This document shows positions 34,180-40,467 of a DNA stretch of 48,951 nucleotides, piece after piece. The stretch's first letter is position 1. Each line of letters opens with the position of its first letter. The notes beneath the pieces are model-generated. The model saw nothing but the letters and a program-made list of their open reading frames with translations, searched no databases and was not told where the DNA came from. Origin of the DNA: Deltaproteobacteria bacterium (GTDB lineage Bacteria > Myxococcota_A > Polyangia > JAAYKL01); the NCBI GenBank assembly GCA_030595125.1, contig JAUVDV010000038.1:1-48951 (forward strand). Reading direction: 5' to 3'. The position numbers and the translations under genes are program-made.

Positions 34180-35639
34180 AAGGCCTCGGAGCTGTGCGGC
34201 TCCCGCAGGCGGCCCTCATCTCGGCGGGCTTCGTCCTGGTCCTCGGAACACACCTGAGCCTGTGCATTTACTATCTGAATTACGGATTCATGGGCGCTGA
34301 CGAGGGTTTCTACGCCATCGCAGCGCGCAGCGTCATGGAAGGCAAATTACCGTACCGTGATTTCGCCTACACCCAGATGCCCCTCCTTCCGTACCTCAAC
34401 GGCCTGGTGATGGAGATCGTGGGCTACACCATGACTACCCAGCGGGCGGTCAACATTGTCTGGTCAACGATTGGACTGGTGGCGATGATCCTCGCTCTGC
34501 GCCAGCGCCTGGGAAGATGGGAACCCGGACTGGTCGCGGCCTTCTGTGTCGCGGCATCACCTCACTGGGTCACCCTGCAGGCCATCGGCACGTCGCACGG
34601 GGCGGCCGGCATGTTCCTCTCGTTGAGCGCCGCAACCGTCCTGTCCACCTTCCCCCACATGCGCCGCGTCATCGCGTTCGCCCTGTTTGCGACCATGGCG
34701 GTGGGGTGTCGGCTTTCCTGCGCTCCGGTGGTCATCCCCCTTGTTCTCGCCCTCGCCCTTCAAACCCGCGAACGGTATCGACGCCTGGCGGCGCTGGCCA
34801 TCCCACTCGTAACTACCGTCGTGGTCTTCTTGCCGTTTTTTATTAGTGCCCCACAGAACATGATCTTCAACGTGTGGCAGTACCACATGGGATCCTCGCT
34901 CAATCGCCGTGTCCTGGGAAACTGTATCCAGTGGTGGCAGATAGCTCCTGCGGCGATCGTCGTCCTTGCGGCTGGACTGACAACTGTGCCTGAGTTGATC
35001 AAGAACAGGCGCTGGACGCTACTCCTCCTGCTGCTCTCGGGTCTCATCGGTGTAACCGTCACGATGATCCCCAAAAGTTCCTACGGCCTCTACATCGCCC
35101 CGGCGGTGCTCATCGCGGCGGCGGCCGGGATCGCGGCGGCATGGTCGACGGTGCAAGCGAAGGGGAGCCACTTTCGACACGTTGTCTGGCTTCTGCCCTT
35201 GCTGACCCTGTACCACGATCTCCCCGTGACCGAGGACCGTGAGGTAGATGTGGACATCGTCGAGGCGGCGCAATACCTCGAGGAGAATGCCCCGTCGGGA
35301 CCCATCCTCACACCACTTCCGATCGTGGCCGTGCAGGCGGGTCGCGACGTGATCCCCAGCACCGAGATGGGCATGTTCTGCGCGTTGCACAAAAAAAAAC
35401 GAACCCTGGCCCAACGCCTGAGAATGACAACTGTCAGAGATCTCACAATCACGGTAAAAAAGAAGATCCCCGCCGCGATCGTTCTGCACCGGAGAGGAGC
35501 CACCTGGAACTTTAAATGGGTCGTCCCCACCCTGCGCCGCCAGCCCAGAAAACTCCACGGACGCCTGATGAAGGCGATCAACACCGAGTACAAAAAGACC
35601 TGGGGAAACAGGACGGTGTGGGTATATTTGAGGAAGTAG
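34176..35639 (+). CDS. GT-C-type (GT39/ArnT-like) glycosyltransferase
   Basis: 487 residues from ATG 34176, overlapping the previous stop as ATGA and preceded by CAGGAG. About ten transmembrane helices. The first periplasmic loop has GADEGFYAIAARSVMEGKLPYRDFAYTQMP, with the conserved Asp-Glu and the PYRD/QMP block of dolichyl/undecaprenyl-phosphate mannosyl- and arabinosyl-type transferases. The C-terminal exported domain (~130 residues) is basic. It should move a sugar from a polyprenyl phosphate to an acceptor outside the inner membrane. Last gene of the block beginning with the peptidase. Confidence 0.8.
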   Translation: MKGLGAVRLPQAALISAGFVLVLGTHLSLCIYYLNYGFMGADEGFYAIAARSVMEGKLPYRDFAYTQMPLLPYLNGLVMEIVGYTMTTQRAVNIVWSTIGLVAMILALRQRLGRWEPGLVAAFCVAASPHWVTLQAIGTSHGAAGMFLSLSAATVLSTFPHMRRVIAFALFATMAVGCRLSCAPVVIPLVLALALQTRERYRRLAALAIPLVTTVVVFLPFFISAPQNMIFNVWQYHMGSSLNRRVLGNCIQWWQIAPAAIVVLAAGLTTVPELIKNRRWTLLLLLLSGLIGVTVTMIPKSSYGLYIAPAVLIAAAAGIAAAWSTVQAKGSHFRHVVWLLPLLTLYHDLPVTEDREVDVDIVEAAQYLEENAPSGPILTPLPIVAVQAGRDVIPSTEMGMFCALHKKKRTLAQRLRMTTVRDLTITVKKKIPAAIVLHRRGATWNFKWVVPTLRRQPRKLHGRLMKAINTEYKKTWGNRTVWVYLRK

Positions 35640-35662
35640 GGTCCCGTGCGACAGATTCGGAC

Positions 35663-35690
35663 TTGACTAGTCTGACCATGTGGTTATTAT
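35663..35690 (+). promoter_or_regulatory. Promoter of the toxin-antitoxin pair, probably leaderless
   Basis: TTGACT (35663-35668) and TATTAT (35685-35690) are 16 bases apart. The predicted transcription start coincides with the antitoxin ATG at 35697, and there is no ribosome-binding site, so the mRNA is likely leaderless. The palindrome GACTAGTC (35665-35672) overlaps the -35 element and is a candidate autoregulatory operator. Confidence 0.5.
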
Positions 35691-35696
35691 TCAATT

Positions 35697-35972
35697 ATGA
35701 CTGAAGAACGCTACTCCACCTATGAAACCAAGGCCCGGCTGAGCGAGATCCTGCGCAAGGTGCGACGCGGCCGCGAGGTCATCATAAGCAGCCGCGGTGT
35801 GCCCGTGGCGCGTATCGTCCCTTATGAAAAGGAGCGCGAAGATCACGAGGAACGGCTCGATCGGCTCGCCGCTTCCGACGTCCTCGGTCCGGCTCGCGGA
35901 CGACTCGAGGCTGTGGCGCCCCTCGGCGAGCGCCCCGGGGCGCTCAAACGGTTCCTCGACGATCGGGACTGA
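35697..35972 (+). CDS. Type II antitoxin, Phd/YefM family
   Basis: 91 residues. The N-terminal fold is the Phd/YefM type: YSTYETKARLSEILRKVRRGREVIISSRGVPVARIVPY, which dimerises and binds DNA. The C-terminal third is charged and would wrap the toxin. It precedes the toxin gene by three bases, as in most such operons, and carries a palindrome over its promoter for autoregulation. Phd-type antitoxins paired with PIN toxins are well known. Confidence 0.9.
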   Translation: MTEERYSTYETKARLSEILRKVRRGREVIISSRGVPVARIVPYEKEREDHEERLDRLAASDVLGPARGRLEAVAPLGERPGALKRFLDDRD

Positions 35973-35975
35973 TCG

Positions 35976-36374
35976 ATGGTCGTCGCCTATGTTGATACGT
36001 CGCTGGTCGTGGCGCTGGCGTTCGATGAGCCGTCTGTGGCCGGGTTTTCCGATCGACTCGGTCGCATCGACCGCCTCTGCTCCTCAACGCTGCTCGAGGC
36101 CGAGCTGCTCGCAGCAGCAGAGCGTGAGGGGTTGAGGTCCGGGGCGCGGCGTTTCATCGAGCCGATCCACTTTGTTTTCCCCGATCGCCGGCTCTCCAAC
36201 GAGATCGACGCTGTCCTGGCCTGCGGATACATCCGCGGCGCGGATCTTCACCACCTCGCAACGGCGCTGTTTCTGTTCGACAAACCTGCCGGAGCGTTCT
36301 TCCTTACCCTCGACACACAGCAAGATCGGTTCGCAACCGCGCTCGGTTTTTCCGTGCTCGACGACCTCGGCTGA
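35976..36374 (+). CDS. Type II toxin, PIN-domain (VapC-like) ribonuclease
   Basis: 132 residues. The PIN-domain acidic centre can be read: the first Asp in AYVDTSLVVAL (residue 7), Glu in LLEAELLAA (about 42), Asp in RGADLHHLATAL (about 92), and a last Asp in LDTQQDRFA (about 109). Such toxins cleave tRNA or rRNA under Mg2+ until the antitoxin binds. It is complete in length, so the pair is probably functional. Confidence 0.9.
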   Translation: MVVAYVDTSLVVALAFDEPSVAGFSDRLGRIDRLCSSTLLEAELLAAAEREGLRSGARRFIEPIHFVFPDRRLSNEIDAVLACGYIRGADLHHLATALFLFDKPAGAFFLTLDTQQDRFATALGFSVLDDLG

Positions 36375-36392
36375 TTTCCCCTCGAAAAGAAA

Positions 36393-36412
36393 GGGATCAA
36401 CCCTCCACTTGA
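36393..36412. repeat. Scar-like 20-bp sequence shared with 8652-8673
   Basis: GGGATCAACCCTCCACTTGA matches the block at the end of the truncated dehydrogenase gene, with one substitution and a 2-base indel. It sits between the PIN toxin stop and a run of ten C (36417-36426). Confidence 0.45.
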
Positions 36413-36473
36413 ATAGCCCCCCCCCCGGTAATGATCCCCACTCCTTATGCGGAATTGCCCATTTAAACCACCC

Positions 36474-36502
36474 TTGCAAACCGTAACGTTATGGTTTATG
36501 GT
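36474..36502 (+). promoter_or_regulatory. Fic gene promoter with 20-bp palindrome in the spacer
   Basis: AAACCGTAACGTTATGGTTT (36478-36497) is a 20-bp inverted repeat with a single mismatched pair, centred at 36487/36488. It fills the gap between TTGCAA (36474-36479) and TATGGT (36497-36502), which are 17 bases apart. This is the position where MerR-family dimers bind. The predicted transcript begins at or close to ATG 36509. Confidence 0.55.
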
Positions 36503-36508
36503 TTTGCC

Positions 36509-37483
36509 ATGATCTTTGATCGGCTTACAGAAAAGAAGAAGATGCTGGACAGCTATAAACCGCTGCCAGATTCTCTTGTTCGCAATCTTGATGACTGGTT
36601 TCGAGTCGAGCTCACCTACACCAGCAACGCCATCGAAGGAAACACCCTGACTCGCCTGGAAACCGCGCTTGTTGTTGAGAAGGGACTGGCGGTGGGGGGG
36701 AGGTCCCTCGCCGAACATCTGGAAGCCACCAACCACGCTTCTGCATTGGCCTGGGTGAGCGACCAGGCGAAACGCAAGCCCTCCACACTGAGACAGGACG
36801 ATATCCTGCATATCCACAGATTGATCCTCAGAGGAATCGACGATGAAAATGCAGGCCGCTACCGCAATGTGCCCGCAAGGATCTCCGGGTCACGCGTCGT
36901 GCTGCCAAACCCCAGGAAGGTACATTCCCTGATGAAAGGCCTGGAGAATTGGCTCGCCGAGCCCGGTGACCTGCACCCGGTGGAGTTCGCCGCCGAAGCT
37001 CACCTCAGGCTGGTTACAATTCACCCTTTTGTCGATGGAAACGGCAGGACCGCCAGGCTGCTAATGAACATGATCCTGCACATGCTCAATTACCCCGCCG
37101 CCATCATTCGCAAACGGGATCGGCTGGCCTACATCAGCGCCCTGGAAAAATCACAGATCGGTGGACCCAAGGACGACTATCTAAAAATCATCGTCAAGGC
37201 CGTCGGTTGTTCCCTGGATATACATCTGAAAGCAGTCAGGGGCGAAGACGCAAAACCGCCTGATGACGACAAATTACTCAAAATAGGTGCCCTGGCGAAA
37301 CAGGTCGGCGAGAGCAACTCCACCATCCGGCATTGGACAAAGGAAGGCCTGCTTGACGTCGCCGAGATTACCGAAGCCGGATACCAACTCTACTCCGCCG
37401 ACATGGTCGAACGAGTTAAACGGATCCACGCTCTCAAAGAGCGTCGCCTGACGCTCAAAGAAATCCTGGGCCACCTTAAATAG
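36509..37483 (+). CDS. Fic-domain protein fused to a MerR-type DNA-binding domain
   Basis: 324 residues from ATG 36509 (ATG 36491 is also in frame but lies inside the palindrome). Fic proteins transfer AMP or another nucleotide to protein hydroxyls. The core motif HPFVDGNGRTAR is intact (catalytic His172). The inhibitory helix motif TSNAIEGN lies N-terminally, so the enzyme is of the self-inhibited class. After a short linker, residues ~256-324 form a MerR-type winged helix: LLKIGALAKQVGESNSTIRHW, TKEGLL, then GYQLYSADMVERVKRIHALKERRLTLKEIL. Many Fic proteins end in a different winged helix; a MerR domain is less usual. No antitoxin-like partner follows. It probably represses or activates its own promoter through the palindrome. 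Confidence 0.85.
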   Translation: MIFDRLTEKKKMLDSYKPLPDSLVRNLDDWFRVELTYTSNAIEGNTLTRLETALVVEKGLAVGGRSLAEHLEATNHASALAWVSDQAKRKPSTLRQDDILHIHRLILRGIDDENAGRYRNVPARISGSRVVLPNPRKVHSLMKGLENWLAEPGDLHPVEFAAEAHLRLVTIHPFVDGNGRTARLLMNMILHMLNYPAAIIRKRDRLAYISALEKSQIGGPKDDYLKIIVKAVGCSLDIHLKAVRGEDAKPPDDDKLLKIGALAKQVGESNSTIRHWTKEGLLDVAEITEAGYQLYSADMVERVKRIHALKERRLTLKEILGHLK

Positions 37484-37504
37484 GAGTTTTCTGTCAAGGA
37501 AACT

Positions 37505-37521
37505 GGGTCAGGCACTGCCCC
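37505..37521. repeat. REP-like imperfect palindrome next to truncated gene end
   Basis: GGGTCAG-GCA-CTGCCCC folds into a 7-bp stem with one mismatch. Sequences of the type GGGGCAGTGCCTGACCC are, from memory, seen beside REP-associated (RAYT) transposases, though I cannot verify this. It lies 11 bases beyond the stop of the surface protein gene. Confidence 0.35.
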
Positions 37522-37532
37522 TATTCTTCAGG

Positions 37533-38819
37533 CTAGATCAGGGATAGGATCGCTTTGAGAATGGAGCCGTTGCGGGAAACGCCTGCCATACCGCAGTTGC
37601 AGCCGTCGTTTGTGAGGTTCAACGAGTCGGAATCGGAATCGGAATCGGAGTCGGAATCGGAATCGGAATCGGAATCGGAATCGGAGTCGGAATCGGAATC
37701 GGTGTCGGAATCGGTGTCGGAATCGGTGTCGGAATCGGTGTCTGTATCCGATCCGGTCTCGGTGCAGGTGGAGGGTTCGCCGGTGCAGTCCCAGCCGTCT
37801 TCGACATCACAGTTGTCATCGCAGCCATCGCCGGTGGCAGTGTTCAGATCGTCGCACTCCTCGGGAGGGCAGATGAATCCGTCGCCGCAACCGGTCTCCA
37901 CCGCAGAGCAGTCGCCGTGACATCCGTCGCAGTCGACGGTGTTGGTGTCGTCACACCCCTCACCGGCGGTGGTGTTGGTGGTGCCGTCACCACAGACCAT
38001 CGCGGTGCAGTCGGCGTCGCAGGTGGCGGACTCACCGGAGTCGTCGCAGTCCTCGCCGGCGGTGGTGTTGGTGGTGCCGTCACCGCAGGCCACCGCGGTG
38101 CAGTCGGCGTCGCAGGTAGCGGACTCACCGGAGTCGTCGCAATCCTCGCCGGCGGTGGTGTTGATGGTGCCGTCACCGCAAGAGACGAAAGTGCAGTCGG
38201 CGTCGCAGGTGGCGGACTCACCGGCATCGTCGCAGTCCTCGCCGGTATCGGTGGTGCCGTCGCCGCAATAAGGACCAGTGACGTACTGCACCTCTACCAG
38301 CGAATAGGAGCTTGTCTCTGTCCAGAGATCTTGAGCGGGCGTGGTGTTGAGATTGTACTGCATTCCAAGTCTGTGAAGGGTAACCGCCTGGCTGTCGATG
38401 GTGGTGGCATATGTATCTGACCCTCCATATGGATTGCTCATGGAACTTGTGCCGCGAGCTCCCAGGATGCCGATGATGTCTCCTGTGAAGATGTCGATAT
38501 CGCACGCGATCCAGCCGGTGCCTGCCACATTGGTCCATCTGCCGAGAGAAGTGAAATCGTTTGAAGTGGAGGAGTAGACAGGTACGGGTGTGTTGAACAG
38601 CACGATCTCAATGTTCTGCACGCCGGTACCGGCTTCAACCGGGACTCTCAAACCCGTGATATTGAAATCAACGGGCGATATGAAGTGGTAGCCTCTGGTA
38701 GTACTGCCGGTATAGTTGGTGCTCCACGACCCCACATTGATTTCGGCGGCCTCAATAGAGCCGACCGCCGACAGTACGATCAGGGCACCGAACATTGAAA
38801 CAACGATTCGTTTTCTCAT
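37533..38819 (-). CDS. Surface protein with DUF4215 Cys-rich repeats, Ser-Asp linker and shortened C-terminus
   Basis: 428 residues from ATG 38819, which has GGAGA just upstream (ATG 38831 is less likely). A signal peptide (ends SIEA) is followed by a ~170-residue beta-rich domain. Next are five Cys-rich DUF4215-type repeats (CGDGTTNTTAGEDCDD units), encoded by nearly identical 93-bp DNA repeats. A ~45-residue Ser-Asp run made by a hexanucleotide repeat follows. The end reads DGCNCGMAG, then SILKAILSLI and stop. This resembles the MYXO-CTERM anchor (Cys motif, transmembrane helix, Arg cluster) but stops partway through the helix with no Arg. Anchoring to the surface may therefore be lost. Confidence 0.8.
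   Translation of the reverse strand: MRKRIVVSMFGALIVLSAVGSIEAAEINVGSWSTNYTGSTTRGYHFISPVDFNITGLRVPVEAGTGVQNIEIVLFNTPVPVYSSTSNDFTSLGRWTNVAGTGWIACDIDIFTGDIIGILGARGTSSMSNPYGGSDTYATTIDSQAVTLHRLGMQYNLNTTPAQDLWTETSSYSLVEVQYVTGPYCGDGTTDTGEDCDDAGESATCDADCTFVSCGDGTINTTAGEDCDDSGESATCDADCTAVACGDGTTNTTAGEDCDDSGESATCDADCTAMVCGDGTTNTTAGEGCDDTNTVDCDGCHGDCSAVETGCGDGFICPPEECDDLNTATGDGCDDNCDVEDGWDCTGEPSTCTETGSDTDTDSDTDSDTDSDTDSDSDSDSDSDSDSDSDSDSDSDSDSLNLTNDGCNCGMAGVSRNGSILKAILSLI
37620..37746 (-). repeat. Hexanucleotide microsatellite encoding Ser-Asp linker
   Basis: About twenty units of TCGGAA/TCGGAG/TCGGTG on the plus strand, read as alternating Ser and Asp codons on the minus strand. Unit gain or loss keeps the frame and changes linker length. 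Confidence 0.8.
37980..38255 (-). repeat. Tandem 93-bp repeats encoding DUF4215 modules
   Basis: The block beginning GTGCCGTCACC recurs at 37981, 38074 and 38167, exactly 93 bases apart, with very few differences. The near identity points to recent duplication or gene conversion within the coding sequence. Confidence 0.75.
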
Positions 38820-38930
38820 GGTATTCTCCATTTATCGAACGTCCGCTTTGGTGCCATCGCTATCCTGCTTATACTACAAAAAGAATCTATATTTCAGGCT
38901 TTCAGGCTGATCACCCCCCTGGCGGCGACC

Positions 38931-40064
38931 CTACAAACACTCCTCAAGAATTGCCGCCACTCTTTTCCCCACGCCCGGCGGACCGAGAGAATCGGTCACT
39001 TTCTTCAGCTCGGCCCGCTGGGATTTTGCGACATCGGGTTGTAATAAATTACGCGCCGCGTCGAAGATCGATTGGCCTGTAACCCGGTCCTGCAACAACT
39101 CCGGAACGATTGCGCGCCCGGCGATCCAGTTGGGCAGTCCGATATAGGGAATGTCCATCGCAAACTGAGCGACCGCCCAGCTCACGCGATCGATCTTGTA
39201 TACTACGGCCATGGGCGCCCCCTCCAGCGCCGCCTCGATGGTAACCGTGCCCGACGCCACGATCGCCGCGTCGCAGGCCCCGAGAAGATCTCTCACCGTG
39301 ACGTCACAAGGCAATACAACGCACCCGGCGGAACGAGCGGCGGTAATTGCCTGCGGACTGGCCGCACGGGGAGCCGGCGCGAAGACCGAGCATATCCCCT
39401 CCCTGACCAACCTCAACCCGGCCTCGGTCATCGGTCCGCAAAGGGACTCTACCTCGCTGGTCCGCGACCCGGGCAAAAGCGCCACAAGGGGAGTCCCCTT
39501 CGCCAGGTGCAGCCGCTTTCGAACGGTTGACCTCGGGGCCGAGGGTTCCTCGTCGAGGACGGGATGTCCGACGCATGTGGCCTTCACCCCGGCTCGTCGA
39601 TAAATGTCCTCCTCGAACGGGAGAACCAGAGCAACGTGATCCGTGCGCTCTTTCAGAAGTCGAAGACGCCCCCTGCGCCAGGCCCAGACCTGGGGCCCCA
39701 CGTACTGAACCACCCTGATCTTCTTGTCGCTCAGCACACGCGCAAGCGGAAGATTCACGTCCGGAGCGTCCACCAGCAACGCCACCGCAGGCCTTCGACG
39801 ATCGATATGCTCGCGAAGCCGTGCCCAGGCGGAGCACCACGCGCCAAACCTCCCCACGGACTCGGCGATTCCCAGAGCTGTAAGATCCCCGATATGGGCC
39901 ACCAGATGGACTCCGGCCGCCGCGAGATGGTCGCCGCCAATCCCGAACACTTCGCGTTCGCCGAAAAGATCGAGCGCCTCTACCACCCGTGCCGCAGCTC
40001 GATCTCCCGACGGCTCGCCGGCCACTACCAGCACCCCCCCCGCGCTTGTTTCACCTGTGTACAT
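38931..40064 (-). CDS. lpxB: Lipid-A-disaccharide synthase
   Basis: 377 residues, the usual size. It condenses UDP-diacylglucosamine with lipid X to make the tetraacyl disaccharide of lipid A. Motifs: AGEPSGD at the N-terminus, VLLPGSR-like VALLPGSRTSEV (about residue 195), ASGTVTIEAALEGAPMAVVYK (about 265-285, the GT-B nucleotide-binding region) and PNWIAGRAIVPELLQD. The 5' end contains a run of eight C (plus strand 40034-40041) within the first ten codons, a possible slippage site. It diverges from the DciA-like gene. Confidence 0.95.
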   Translation of the reverse strand: MYTGETSAGGVLVVAGEPSGDRAAARVVEALDLFGEREVFGIGGDHLAAAGVHLVAHIGDLTALGIAESVGRFGAWCSAWARLREHIDRRRPAVALLVDAPDVNLPLARVLSDKKIRVVQYVGPQVWAWRRGRLRLLKERTDHVALVLPFEEDIYRRAGVKATCVGHPVLDEEPSAPRSTVRKRLHLAKGTPLVALLPGSRTSEVESLCGPMTEAGLRLVREGICSVFAPAPRAASPQAITAARSAGCVVLPCDVTVRDLLGACDAAIVASGTVTIEAALEGAPMAVVYKIDRVSWAVAQFAMDIPYIGLPNWIAGRAIVPELLQDRVTGQSIFDAARNLLQPDVAKSQRAELKKVTDSLGPPGVGKRVAAILEECL

Positions 40065-40132
40065 GGCCTCCTGAAGGTATCTTCATTCGCTCGTCGTTGC
40101 CAGACTCGACGCTACATCATAAACTCCCGGCG

Positions 40133-40456
40133 ATGAAAAGACTCAAGAGAAGCTCCGAAACCTCTCCCATCCACGCCGAAGTGACTTCGGTTCTGCGGGA
40201 GATGTGCCGCCGCAATAGATCGGTCCACCCGGAGATATGGGCCCACTGGCCCGAGATAACAGGACCAGAGATCAGCGCCCGTGCATTTCCGCACTCCCTG
40301 AAGGCCAAGATCCTCACAGTGGGGGTCGTGAACTCGACCTGGCTTCATGAGCTGAGCTTCCTCAAGAACGACCTGCTCGATAGGATCGCCGACAAGGTAG
40401 GGCCGGGTGTAGTAGTGGAATTACGGCTGGTCCTGGACACGAAAAGACCGGAATAG
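40133..40456 (+). CDS. DciA/DUF721-family protein
   Basis: 107 residues from ATG 40133. The DUF721/DciA pattern is visible: a basic start, then VTSVLREM, HPEIWAHWPEITGPEISARAF and ILTVGVVNSTWLHELSFLKNDLLDRI. DciA-type proteins load the replicative helicase DnaB in bacteria lacking DnaC. The frame continues open upstream over lpxB but that part is not credible. The gene is convergent with the pseudo-receiver gene. Confidence 0.75.
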   Translation: MKRLKRSSETSPIHAEVTSVLREMCRRNRSVHPEIWAHWPEITGPEISARAFPHSLKAKILTVGVVNSTWLHELSFLKNDLLDRIADKVGPGVVVELRLVLDTKRPE

Positions 40457-40467
40457 GAGATCTGCTC

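Noticed and set aside
36491-36508. Earlier ATG for the Fic protein
   Set aside because: It lies inside the palindrome and upstream of the predicted transcription start; ATG 36509 fits the promoter geometry better, though it cannot be excluded.
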